A DNA stretch of 64,000 bases, taken from the NCBI RefSeq assembly GCF_000430725.1, contig NZ_AUMO01000044.1:94849-158848 (forward strand). The letters are read 5' to 3'. Both the position numbers and the translations under genes were made by a program. Shown here one piece after another: positions 26,457-35,464 of this stretch; position 1 is the stretch's first letter; each line of letters opens with the position of its first letter. The notes beneath the pieces were generated by a model. It was not told the DNA's origin and searched no databases. It saw only the letters and a program-made list of their open reading frames with translations. This DNA is from Azohydromonas australica DSM 1124 (GTDB lineage Bacteria > Pseudomonadota > Gammaproteobacteria > Burkholderiales > Burkholderiaceae_C).

Positions 26457-28271
26457 TCAGTCCAGGGTCTGCGCGCGCACCATGCCGGCATACAGGCCGC
26501 CCGCGGCCAGCAGCTCCTCGTGGCGGCCGCTCTCGACCATGCGGCCCTCGGACAGCACCACGATGCGGTCGGCACGCCGCACGGTGCTGAGCCGGTGCGC
26601 GATCAGGATCAGGGTGCGCGAGCCGCGCTGCTCCTCGATGGCGCGGTGCACGATGCGCTCGGACTCGCTGTCCAGCGCTGAGGTCGCCTCGTCGAACACC
26701 CACACCGCGGCCTCCTTGTAGAGCGCGCGCGCGATGGCCAGCCGCTGGCGCTGGCCGCCCGAGAGCCGAGCGCCGTTGGTGCCCACGCCGGTGTGCATGC
26801 CTTCGGGCAGCGACTGCACGAAGTCCCACAGGTGCGCCGCGCGCAGGCAGCGCTCGACGCGCGCCGAATCCTTGGGCTGGGCGTAGGCGACGTTGTCCTC
26901 GATGGTCCCGTCGAACAGCACGATGTCCTGCGAGACCACGGCGAACTGCCGCCGCAGCGAGGCCTTTCGGATGTCGGCGATATCGATGCCGTCGATGAGC
27001 ACGCTGCCGGCGCTGGGCGTGACGAAGCGCAGCAGCGTGCTCACCAGCGTGGACTTGCCGCCGCCGGAAGGGCCGACGAGGGCCAGGGTCTGCCCGGCCG
27101 GGACGTCCAGGTCGAGGTCCGCCAGCGCCGGATGCTCGGCGCCCGGATGCATCACCGTCAGCGCCTGCAGCCGGATGCCCTGCCGCACACCGTCGATCTC
27201 GCGCTCGCCGCTGTCCGGCTCGGCCGGCGTGTCCACCAGCTCGAAGCAGGCTCGCGCCACGATCAGTCCCGTGATCACCGGCTGCGTGACATCGGTGAGG
27301 CGGCGCAGCGGCGAGATCGTCATCAGCAGCGCCGTGACGAAAGCGGCGAACTCGCCCACCGTGATGCCGCCGCGGGTGGCGTCCAGCAGTGCCAGCGTGA
27401 TGATCAGCGCCACGCCCAGGCTGGCCACCAGCTGCGTCAGCGGGCTCATGAGCGCCGCGGCAGCCGCCGACTTCACCGTGGCATGGCGAAAGCGCTGGGC
27501 CTCCGCGGCGAAGCGGGCCTCCTCGAAGTCGCCGGCGTCGAAGGTGCGCACCACGCGCCAGGCGCGCGCGATGTCGTCCACGATCCCGGTGAGCCGCACC
27601 TGCGATTCGTAGCTGCGCGCGCCCAGCATCACGACGCGCTGCTTCACCCGCTGCACCACCCAGCCCAGCAGCGGCGCCGTCACCAGCGACACCAGGGCCA
27701 GGCGCCAGTTCAGGTAGAAGAGGTAGCCCAGCAGCGCGACGAACGAAGTGCCGTCCTTCAGCAGCGTGGTGAGCGCGTTGCTCAGCGACGCGGTGGCGTT
27801 CTGCGGGTCGTTGATGACGCGGGCCGCGGCCACGCCGGGACTCAGCGAGGCGAACAGCCGCGCATCGGCATGCACCAGGGCCCGTACCAAGTCGCGCCGC
27901 AAGTCGAGCACGCCCTTGGAGGTGGACCAGGCGAAGAGGTAGGTGCCGCAGAAGCTCAGCAGACCGCGCAACGCGAACAGGCCCACCACGACCACCGGGA
28001 CGATCCACAGCGGGAAGCCGAGCTGGGGGCCGAAGCCGTGGTCCAGCAGGCGCTGCAGCAGCGCCGGGGCCAGCGGCTCCAGCGCCGCCGCGCCGAAGAA
28101 GGAGAGCACGCCGCCGCCCAGGGCCCAGCGGTACGGCCACATGCAGCGGCCCAGGCGCTTGCCGGCCGCGCCCAGGCTGCCCGGTCCGCTCTTGGGCAGC
28201 AGGGCGGCCAGCCAGCGGCGGCCCCGGCCTTGGCGCGCCTCAGCGCGCGCGCAGGTGCTTGCGCCGTCCAT
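26457..28271 (-). CDS. MsbA-like ABC half-transporter
   Basis: A 604-aa exporter with an N-terminal six-helix membrane domain (about residues 50-330) and a C-terminal nucleotide-binding domain: Walker A GPSGGGKST, Q loop SQDIVLF, signature LSGGQRQRLAIARAL, Walker B VWVFDEATSALD and the H-loop histidine in IAHRLST. This matches the lipid A/glycolipid flippase MsbA group; as a half-transporter it would work as a homodimer. It overlaps the DUF707 gene by 32 nt and is followed by the GlfT2-like gene. A specialised glycolipid substrate is inferred from these neighbours. Confidence 0.9.
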   Translation of the reverse strand: MDGASTCARAEARQGRGRRWLAALLPKSGPGSLGAAGKRLGRCMWPYRWALGGGVLSFFGAAALEPLAPALLQRLLDHGFGPQLGFPLWIVPVVVVGLFALRGLLSFCGTYLFAWSTSKGVLDLRRDLVRALVHADARLFASLSPGVAAARVINDPQNATASLSNALTTLLKDGTSFVALLGYLFYLNWRLALVSLVTAPLLGWVVQRVKQRVVMLGARSYESQVRLTGIVDDIARAWRVVRTFDAGDFEEARFAAEAQRFRHATVKSAAAAALMSPLTQLVASLGVALIITLALLDATRGGITVGEFAAFVTALLMTISPLRRLTDVTQPVITGLIVARACFELVDTPAEPDSGEREIDGVRQGIRLQALTVMHPGAEHPALADLDLDVPAGQTLALVGPSGGGKSTLVSTLLRFVTPSAGSVLIDGIDIADIRKASLRRQFAVVSQDIVLFDGTIEDNVAYAQPKDSARVERCLRAAHLWDFVQSLPEGMHTGVGTNGARLSGGQRQRLAIARALYKEAAVWVFDEATSALDSESERIVHRAIEEQRGSRTLILIAHRLSTVRRADRIVVLSEGRMVESGRHEELLAAGGLYAGMVRAQTLD

Positions 28272-29049
28272 TGAGTCGCTTGAACCAGAACACGATGCGC
28301 TGGCGCATCGGCAGCGGCACCGCCCGCACCCGTGCGTGCACGCTGTACTTGGCCAGCGCGCGGATCTCCTGCAGCCCGTACTTGCGGATCAGCTGCGCGG
28401 CGTCGTTGCGGGGGTCGAGCTCGTGGTTGCGGTAGAGCTCACCGCCCAGCGGCCGCGTGTGCCAGACCGGCGTGGCGTCGATCACGGCGATGCCCGAGAG
28501 CCCGGCGCGCTCGCACAGCATCGGCCAGATCCAGTCCAGGCCCCAGCCGCTGCGGCTTTCGCCAAAGCTGCCGGCGCACGCGCGCAGCGCCGCGGCGCTG
28601 AACAGCGGCGCCATCACTTCGACGAAGCGCGTGTAGCGCAGGTGGCACTGCGGATCCTGCAGCAGCGTGTTCCAGGTGTGGTACGAGTTGCGCGTGAGCG
28701 CCGGCTGGGCCAGGTTGAGCTCGTGCGCGTGGAAGAAGGCAAACATGCGGTTGAGGGTGGCGGTCGAAACCGACAGGTCGTCGTCCGGGAACCAGACGCA
28801 GTCGTAGGCGGCCACCAGCGCGGCGTGCTCGGCCACCAGCTCGGCGATGCAGGGCCACTTGGGCCCGGAGCGCATCTCGTAGTGGTCGGCGTCCTCGCGC
28901 CAGCGTTCCGGGGTGCGGCCGTAGTAGCTGATGAAGAGGTCGAAGTCGCGCCGCGGCCCGGCGATCCATTCGCGATGCAGCGAGCCGTCGCCGGCACGCA
29001 GGACGATCAGGTTCCGGGTAGCGCGCGCGATGGGCTCAGGAGCGCTCAT
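28240..29049 (-). CDS. DUF707-family protein (putative glycosyltransferase fold)
   Basis: A 269-aa protein starting MSAPEPIARATRNLIVLRAG. It has FDLFISYYGRTPERW, then YDCVWFPDDDLSVSTATLNRMF, where DDD resembles the metal-binding aspartates of GT-A enzymes, and a C-terminal VWHTRPLGGELY. These are the hallmarks of DUF707, whose members are often found in polysaccharide gene clusters but lack a defined reaction. It overlaps GT25 by 14 nt upstream and the ABC gene by 32 nt downstream. Confidence 0.82.
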   Translation of the reverse strand: MSAPEPIARATRNLIVLRAGDGSLHREWIAGPRRDFDLFISYYGRTPERWREDADHYEMRSGPKWPCIAELVAEHAALVAAYDCVWFPDDDLSVSTATLNRMFAFFHAHELNLAQPALTRNSYHTWNTLLQDPQCHLRYTRFVEVMAPLFSAAALRACAGSFGESRSGWGLDWIWPMLCERAGLSGIAVIDATPVWHTRPLGGELYRNHELDPRNDAAQLIRKYGLQEIRALAKYSVHARVRAVPLPMRQRIVFWFKRLNGRRKHLRAR

Positions 29050-29833
29050 GCCGGCCCAGCACTGCCTGAGGCTGCAGCTGCCGCGGCAGCGCCGCGCCGC
29101 TGCCGGGCCGGCGGGCCAGCCGCGCCTGCCAGTTGCACCAGGTGTAGCGCGCCTGCTGCCACAGCCTGCGCCAGCGCTGCGCGGCATCGCGCTCGGCCGC
29201 GCGCCCCACCATGGACGACTCGCGCGCGCAAGGCGCTTCGCGCACCGGGTAGGGCTGCACGCCCTGCACCTCCAGCCCGCATTCCCACCAGTGGCGCAAA
29301 TCCACGTCCACCGGGCGGCCAAACGGGGGGCGATGCGTGAGCAGCTTCTCGGCGCCGCGCCGGTGGAGCACGTAGGCAGCGGTGAGGCTGGGTACGCGGC
29401 GATAGCAGATCAGCGAGCAGCCCTCGCACAGCGGCTGCGCGCCGTCCACCTTCTCGACGCTGCGGCCGATGAGCTTGACCAAGTCCCAGTCGTCGGGCAT
29501 GGACTCGATGGCCGCCAGCACTTGCGGCAGCGACGGGTCGATCTCGACGTCGTCCTCCAGCACCGCGATGCAGTCGGCACTGGAATGCAGAAGGCGCTGC
29601 CAAACGGCCAGGTGGCTGGCGTAGCAGCCGATTTCGCCGTCGCACAAGGGCTGATGGTAGAGGCGGCGGTTGAGCTGTTCGCTGTAGAGCACGGAGCGCT
29701 GCTCGCTGCTGAGCGAAGCGCCATGGACGGCGGGAATGCGGATCGGGCGCATGCCCATGCCCAAAAGCTGCTGCCACATGGCACTCCAACGCTCGGCCCG
29801 CGTGGCAAGGTTGATCACAACGACTTCCATCAA
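29036..29833 (-). CDS. Glycosyltransferase family 25 (LPS-type)
   Basis: A 265-aa enzyme with the GT25 pattern: VVINLATRAERW at the N-terminus, IPAVHGASLS, GCYASHLAVWQRL, the metal-site VLEDDVEIDPSL, and GRPVDVDLRHWW. Such enzymes add galactose or related sugars to lipooligosaccharide. Two tandem ATG codons start the gene (29833 and 29830). It is first in the compact run GT25, DUF707, ABC exporter, GlfT2-like, all with overlaps or tiny gaps. It is divergent from the LexA-palindrome gene. Confidence 0.9.
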   Translation of the reverse strand: MMEVVVINLATRAERWSAMWQQLLGMGMRPIRIPAVHGASLSSEQRSVLYSEQLNRRLYHQPLCDGEIGCYASHLAVWQRLLHSSADCIAVLEDDVEIDPSLPQVLAAIESMPDDWDLVKLIGRSVEKVDGAQPLCEGCSLICYRRVPSLTAAYVLHRRGAEKLLTHRPPFGRPVDVDLRHWWECGLEVQGVQPYPVREAPCARESSMVGRAAERDAAQRWRRLWQQARYTWCNWQARLARRPGSGAALPRQLQPQAVLGRHERS

Positions 29834-30047
29834 TGCGACGGTGCCAGCCTGTGCTGCGGCGCAACAACCCGGGCAGCCGTCGCCTTACCCAGGGTAAACC
29901 CGGGTTTTTTGAGCGTTTGCGCCAGTGCCTTACAGCACTTACATGGCAAGTGTCCGCTCGCTGGCGAAACGAGCAGGCGCTCACGCGTTGGATTCTCCCG
30001 TGCTGTCAGCCTAATGTTGTACAGGGTCACTTGCACCAATTCACGCA

Positions 30048-30077
30048 GCAAATACTGTATGCGCGTACAGTATTTGC
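30048..30077. promoter_or_regulatory. LexA-type SOS box inside a 30-bp palindrome
   Basis: Perfect 12-bp arms at 30048-30059 and 30066-30077 flank a 6-bp centre. The core at 30055-30070 fits the LexA consensus CTGT-N8-ACAG, and the flanking TA on each side extends the match. TTGCAC (30031-30036) and TACTGT (30053-30058), 16 bp apart, form a possible promoter whose -10 element lies inside the box. It is 28 bp before the ATG of the downstream gene. Confidence 0.7.
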
Positions 30078-30104
30078 TGGCGAGCCAAGTTGAAGCAGTA
30101 CGGC

Positions 30105-31046
30105 ATGGGCACGAGAAAGTACCGGAAGGAAGCTGGAGCAGCGGCGGCAGCCGAAACCGTGCCGGCGCCGGAAATGACGCTCGAACCGGCGCTGGGCGTG
30201 ACGCTGGATCTGTTCGGCGACCTGGACGCGGCCTTTGCCGGTCCGTCGGCGGACGAGGCACGCCGCACGGCGCGTGGCCGTGCGCGCGCCAGGCGCGAAG
30301 CGCCCGCCGCCCAGCGGCCCGCTGCCGCGGCTCGCATCGGCGTGCCGTTTTCCGTGCAAGCGCCGGACGAGGCGCCCACCCATGCCACCGTGCCGGCCGG
30401 GGTGGCGCAGGAGCTGCTGAGCGGCCCGGTGGAGCAGGCACTGCTGGCGCTGCCGGCCGAGCAGTTGCAGGGTGTGGTGGGCCAGGTGGCTACCGCGATC
30501 GTGCGCAGCGCGGAGTTCCAGGTGGCACTGCGCGCGCAGCTCTACACGCTGGTGGCGCCCGCCATCACGCAAGCGCTGCACGGCGCGTTGTCACAACAGG
30601 AGATCCGCGAGTCGCTGCGCGAGAGCGTCGGGCCGGGGGCACCGACGGCGACCACCTTGACGGGGCGCCCCGGCGCAGTGCCGCCGTCGCCCACGCCGGG
30701 CGTGGCACAGGTGGCACCGTCGCCGCTGCCGGCGGACGCGGTTCTGCCGGGGGGCGAGGTGGTGATGCTGGCCGGCTATGAGCCCGCCATCGCGCGGGGC
30801 TACAAGACAGCGCTGGCGGAAGCGGGGTACGAAGCGCTGATCGTGGAGATCGGCCCCAACGACCAGGCCCTGCCGGTGGAGGCCTACCGCTGCGCCATCG
30901 CCTGCCTGCCCGATGACGTGCTGGAGCACGTGGAGTCGGTGGTCTCGCGCCACCCGCTGCGCAAGGTGCTACACCTGAGCGTGACGGCACGGCGCCTGGT
31001 GGAGGCGGTGGAGCTGGAGCTGCCGCTGGGACAGGCGCAGGCTTGA
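30105..31046 (+). CDS. Protein of unknown family, probably SOS-regulated
   Basis: A 313-aa protein not recognised from any family. Residues 1-80 are basic and Ala/Arg-rich (ARRTARGRARARREA). The middle (about 95-175) is helical (VEQALLALPAEQLQGVVGQVATAIVRSAEFQ). A Pro/Thr linker follows, then a compact C-terminal segment (EVVMLAGYEPAIARGYKTALAEAGYEALIVE) that looks like a small alpha/beta domain. No signal peptide or membrane helix is seen. The ATG at 30105 is preferred over a TTG at 30090, which would put the start closer to the palindrome. The LexA-type box upstream predicts DNA-damage induction. Confidence 0.6.
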   Translation: MGTRKYRKEAGAAAAAETVPAPEMTLEPALGVTLDLFGDLDAAFAGPSADEARRTARGRARARREAPAAQRPAAAARIGVPFSVQAPDEAPTHATVPAGVAQELLSGPVEQALLALPAEQLQGVVGQVATAIVRSAEFQVALRAQLYTLVAPAITQALHGALSQQEIRESLRESVGPGAPTATTLTGRPGAVPPSPTPGVAQVAPSPLPADAVLPGGEVVMLAGYEPAIARGYKTALAEAGYEALIVEIGPNDQALPVEAYRCAIACLPDDVLEHVESVVSRHPLRKVLHLSVTARRLVEAVELELPLGQAQA

Positions 31047-31068
31047 GGCGTTGCTGACGCGCCCAGGC

Positions 31069-32184
31069 TCAGAACAGCTCCACGTCGCTCGTGGCCGAAG
31101 CCGATTCCTCGAACAGGTCCACGCTGCCACCGCGCGAAGCGCTTTCGAGCAGGCCTGCGGGCACCATGGTCGCCGGTCCCACGACGCAGTTGCGGCCCTT
31201 GGCCTTGGCCAGGTGCAGCGCGCGGTCGGCGCGCTCGATGGCGCTGGTGGGCAGGTCCGAGGGCCGCACGGCCGTGAAGCCGATGCTCACCATCACGTGA
31301 CCCACCTGCGGAAACTTGTGGCGCGCGACCTGCTCGCGCAGGTCTTCCAGCACGGCCAGGGCTTCCTTCTCGTCCGCGGCATCCAGCAGCACCGCGAACT
31401 CCTCGCCGCCGAAGCGGAACAGGCGGTCATCGAAGCGCAGCACCGTGCGCATGACCCGCGCCGTCAGCAGCAGCACCTCGTCGCCGATGAAGTAGCCGAA
31501 GCTGTCGTTGATCTGCCTGAAGTGGTCCAGGTCCACCGCGGCCAGGAAGTATTGCGGCGTCGGCTCGCCGGCCTGCCCGGCGAACTGCTCGCTGGGTGTG
31601 ATGGCGCGCTGCACCACGGCGTGCATGAAGCTGTCGTTGAACTTCTTGCGGTTGAACAGCCCGGTGAGGGGATCGCGTTCGCCGTAGTCCAGCAGCGCCC
31701 GGTAGTTGCCGTACAGCCTCACGATGGACTGCGCGGCACGCCGGCCCTCCTCCGTCAGGGTGTTGGCGCCGTGCACCTCCACCACGCCCACGGCCAGCGA
31801 GTTCACCACGATGGGCATCAGCGCCAGTGTGGGCGGGCCCTCACGCTCCACGATGCGCAGGTCGCGCAGGCACTCCACCCATTCCGGATGCCGGGCCAAC
31901 GCCGGCCGGTGCTCGTAATCGACCCGGCTCGTACCCTCCGGTACCGGGCTCGCCGGTGCCTCGCTGCGAGGCAACGTGGTTCGCCAGCGCAGGTTGTGCG
32001 CCTCGCCCACGCAGTGGTGCAAGGCCAGGAACTGCGGCTGCAGCACCTTGGCGAGCATGTCGAGCAGGAGCGCGTCGGCCTGCTCACGGTCCCGATAGCT
32101 CGTGAGATCGGCCAATTGGTCAATCAAAAACGTCATCTGGTCGTATCGATAGGCTGGAAGGTCGACGTGGTCCTGCTCGGTCAT
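31069..32184 (-). CDS. GAF-GGDEF diguanylate cyclase
   Basis: A 371-aa soluble protein predicted to make cyclic di-GMP. Residues about 15-160 form a GAF-like sensor. The GGDEF domain starts at DPLTGLFNRKKFNDSF, has DLDHFRQINDSFGYFIGD, and the intact active site RFGGEEFAVLL. An inhibitory I-site RFDD sits five residues before GGEEF, so product inhibition is expected. A 30-residue Ser/Glu-rich tail follows. It is convergent with the SOS-box gene (22 bp between stops). Confidence 0.92.
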   Translation of the reverse strand: MTEQDHVDLPAYRYDQMTFLIDQLADLTSYRDREQADALLLDMLAKVLQPQFLALHHCVGEAHNLRWRTTLPRSEAPASPVPEGTSRVDYEHRPALARHPEWVECLRDLRIVEREGPPTLALMPIVVNSLAVGVVEVHGANTLTEEGRRAAQSIVRLYGNYRALLDYGERDPLTGLFNRKKFNDSFMHAVVQRAITPSEQFAGQAGEPTPQYFLAAVDLDHFRQINDSFGYFIGDEVLLLTARVMRTVLRFDDRLFRFGGEEFAVLLDAADEKEALAVLEDLREQVARHKFPQVGHVMVSIGFTAVRPSDLPTSAIERADRALHLAKAKGRNCVVGPATMVPAGLLESASRGGSVDLFEESASATSDVELF

Positions 32185-34170
32185 GGCGTCCAGGGCACGG
32201 CTTGCATACCCGGGTGCTCTGCCTTCATCGGCTCTTTCAACGGAAACTCAAGGGGCACCGCGCAAGCAGCGGCACAAGTCCGCACCTTATCCGTCCAGCC
32301 CAACGCATACCTTGCGGTCACTCGGGCCCGCACCGGACCGCGGATTCGGGAACGACATGGCTTGTCGAAAGGGCAGCTGGAAACTTTCGAGGAAGGTTCG
32401 TGACGCTGCTTTTAGCTCAGATAACTACCCATAATCTTTAATATCAAAAAATCACTCCAATAGAGTGACCGGAGAGAATTCCAGTGAAGGGCTTTGTCCT
32501 GACAGCAGGATACGGAGGCCCGCCCTGCCACACCGTCCATTTGCGAAGCGGCATGGCAGCCAACTGCTCCACGGGTGCCACGCGCATCCACGGCCAGTTC
32601 CAGAAGGTTCACCGACACGTCAGGCCAAGCGGGCAATGCCGCTGAGACGACTCGCCACGGGCCTTGCAGGCTGCTCAAACGGACTCCGCTTGGTTTTCGG
32701 CCACGGGAAAGTCCATTTGTGCCGAGGTACTGGATGTGCCAACGGGCATGCTGGCTTGTCGCAAACCGCGGCTCTCCACCTCTCGATACCTCAAGCCGAA
32801 CGGGATACGGGCTCGAAAACTTCTCAGGCCCCGTACCAGGAACTACCGCTCGCCATTGCAGCCCATCGTCACCGGCGTGCTGGAGCCTTCAGCGCGACAT
32901 CGGAACCGCCTCGTGGCGGGTTTGGTGAGTGCGGGCATCGATGCCACCCGTTCGGCCCATGAACGGTCACCTTGAAATCCAGCCTGGAGATTGCGCTAGG
33001 ACGGCTTGGATCCTTTCGCGATGCAAGGCGGAGCCGACTCTTGGCTGAAAAGACGCTCACCCGCTACGCCCGGTCCCATGGGCGGTCACCTGAACGTTGT
33101 GCCTTCGGCAAGCGCTGGCCGAACCAGGCATTGGTGACCATCTTTGGGATGGCGGACCTTGCATCGCATCCCCCAGCACGGTCCACGCGCCATTCCTGCC
33201 CGCCGATCATCATCTGAGCCAAGGCCCTTGGGAAGCCGCGAAGGGAAACGCTTACGGGATTCGAGGTGCTGCTTCGCGCCCTCTGGATGCAGGCCGCACC
33301 TTTGACGGGCCCCGAAGCCCCGCGATGTTCCCGACATGCGCCTTGTCGATTCGTACTATGAACCGCTTGAAAATCGAGCACTTGATTGCCGACGAAGGCG
33401 TGGCTGCCGGTAGAGCGGAAGGTAGCGGCCTGCCGGCATCGGCGTTGAATACGAAGGTGACCGTTTCTGGGACATCGCGCGGTCCGGGCACATGCCGGCC
33501 GGTCACCTTCAGGAAATTCCCCTGGGTCACGCGTGAATCTGCGGTGTTCCAGCGCGCATCCGTCCCATGGATGGTCACCCGAAGTCGCAGGCAGAAGGAA
33601 CGGTCCACCTCCGGTACCGCAAGCCCGTGGCACGACCAGCCATTGCCATGGTCACCGGCATTTGACGCGGATCGATGCTTACGCATGAGCTTGCTTCGCT
33701 GCGACACCCGCGCACAGCGGTCCTGCGTGCCGACGGGCCGATCGCTGCAAACAGGCACCGGTTCTTGAAGACAACCACGGGCTGGCCCTGGCAGGCTTGT
33801 GCAAGCACCTTGGCGGCTCGCGGCGTCAGGGCCGACGCGGGCGCTGCGGCGAGTGCAGCCCCTGTGCTCGCGCAGTCGCACGAATGCCGTGTGGTCGAGG
33901 TGCTTGGAGCGGAGCCTGCACGTCACCTGGCACGGGCATCGTCCACTTCCGGCTTCCTTCATGCAGCAGGCGACCCGTTCCGTGGTTTGCGGGGGTACGG
34001 CATCGGGACCCGGGTGAGGGTGGTTCGTGCGCAGACCGCAACGACGCTCCGAAGCAGGAGCCCGTCCAGGTCACCGCACAAGGACTACGCTGTCAGGACT
34101 GCATCCAGGAGGCTCCCCACCCTTCTCCCCGGCCTCACCCCTGCAGCGCAGGACGTTGACCGGCGAGGGC
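32185..34170. other. Gene-poor region with degenerate iteron-like repeats
   Basis: No intact gene is recognised over about 2 kb. Short open readings on both strands lack family features. Copies related to GGTGACC-N5-TGGGA occur on the plus strand at 33133-33149 and 33456-33472, and on the minus strand at 32955-32971, 33074-33090, 33563-33579 and weakly 33640-33656. They resemble the array upstream of rep but are more diverged and widely spaced. Confidence 0.6.
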
Positions 34171-34399
34171 TCATACCGCTCGCGGGCCAATGGCCGTTGA
34201 ATGGGTTCGATGCGCACGAGCACCGTGGAAGAAGCTGCGACAAGCGACAGGCATGTGCGCGGTGAGGGCGCGTTGATCGCGACACGCTTGGCCAACTGCA
34301 GGAGACATGGCGGGCTTCCCGGCTTCAAGGACGATGCGCCGCGCGGCTGGAAACACATGGCCCCCCTCGCCCGTCTGCGCATGGCAACGACAGGGAATG

Positions 34400-34690
34400 A
34401 ATGCCGCGGCTTCGCGGGTGAGGAGGTGAACAGCGCAGCGGGCTTGAGCCGGTCGGCTTGGCGAGGGCAGCCCATCGGGCTCAAGCTCGAATTGATGCCC
34501 CTGCTCGACGCTTGCCAGAGGGGTCCAGCAGCAGCACACCGGCGCCGCTGGCCGCCCAACGCGAAGTAGCAAGCTCGTTCATTTGCCGGGCCTCCAGCAA
34601 GGGCCGGGCGTCGTGTTTGAAGCTATCGGGCGTGCGCACAGGCGGGAACCCGGCGACGGACAGTCCGATGGGGATGCGCCGCACGTCCTT
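34400..34690 (-). pseudogene. istB remnant (IS21-family ATPase)
   Basis: In one frame a stretch reads ELATSRWAASGAGVLLLDPSG, matching the IstB region just before and into Walker A, but the P-loop GxxGxGKT is destroyed. A neighbouring frame then continues VEQGHQF, the next conserved strand. Together these show a frameshift plus small deletion. The rest of IstB cannot be followed. Confidence 0.55.
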
Positions 34691-34865
34691 GCGCTTGGCC
34701 CCGGGTCGTCGAGCAACACCGCGTCGGCACTTGGTGAGCAGAGCAGCCCGTCACCAAGCTCTCCGAGCAACGCCTTGCTCTCCGACAGGGGGTGCAGCAG
34801 TTCGCCCTTGGCACCCTCGGCCGCCTCGGCCAGCGCGGCACGTTCGCGCTGGCGGCTCAGCCACG

Positions 34866-35328
34866 TAGCGCCAACCCACCAGGCTCGGGCGTTGTCCACC
34901 AACCCCTTGCGCGGCAGGCCTCCGGAGCAGCAGAAGGCTGCTTCAAGTCCATGCAGCCATGCCGATGGGCGCGCATGAACGAGCAGCACCATGGAGATAC
35001 GGCGCGAGCAGCCCAGCGCGGCCATGGACAGGGACGCCTTCCACCTCCTCGCCCATGCCCATGTGTGTCGATCCAAAGCAGATCCGCAGCTGCAGCCTTG
35101 TGGCGTCTCGAAGCGCATCGTGGCCCAACCTTGCGCCAGCAGCTCGCGGTACAGGGATGCCGCGGCGCGTTCCACAGTGCGCCGTTTTACCAACGCCGTG
35201 CACGCACTGCAGTTTCTGGCGCAGGTCGCGCCATCCCGTGTTGCGGCTGCAGCCTGGCTCAGCGATCCCAGTTTGGGCATCGCCTGCACGATCTCAGGCA
35301 TGTGCATCACCCCAGCCCGATGCCACAC
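34866..35328 (-). pseudogene. istA remnant (IS21-family transposase)
   Basis: About 150 codons resemble IstA: RRTVERAAASLYRELLAQGWATM, then a degraded core ending LHGLEAAFCCSGGLPRKGLVDNARA, which corresponds to the catalytic-domain segment AF-FGG-P-DN. Many positions are altered and no full-length frame exists. The istB remnant lies directly downstream in the usual IS21 order. No clear terminal repeats of this element could be assigned. Confidence 0.55.
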
Positions 35329-35437
35329 GTGCTGAAGATCCAGCGTGACGCGCTGCGCGGGAACCAGGCTTGACCAGGCCTGGCCTCAAGCCAAGGGCAC
35401 AGCGCCGAACACCGGCGCGCACCCTCGTCTTTTCCAT

Positions 35438-35460
35438 AAGTCCTTGATTCACAAGGACTT
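35438..35460 (-). terminator. Hairpin just downstream of parB
   Basis: Perfect 9-bp arms AAGTCCTTG and CAAGGACTT are separated by ATTCA. It begins 5 bp past the parB stop and is followed on the minus strand by ATGGAAAAGA rather than a T-run, so it may be a weak terminator or an mRNA-stabilising hairpin, or a ParB site. Confidence 0.4.
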
Positions 35461-35464
35461 CATA

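Noticed and set aside
24568..28140. A 1190-residue minus-strand reading joining the GlfT2-like protein to an upstream open frame
   Set aside because: The upstream part is a shadow of the ABC exporter gene in another frame; the glycosyltransferase begins at 26451.
33252..33962. A 236-residue minus-strand reading in the gene-poor region
   Set aside because: No family resemblance, Cys/Arg-rich composition, and it runs through several iteron-like repeats.
35438..35460. The hairpin after parB as a firm rho-independent terminator
   Set aside because: The arm is perfect but no T-run follows on the minus strand, so it is listed only with low confidence.
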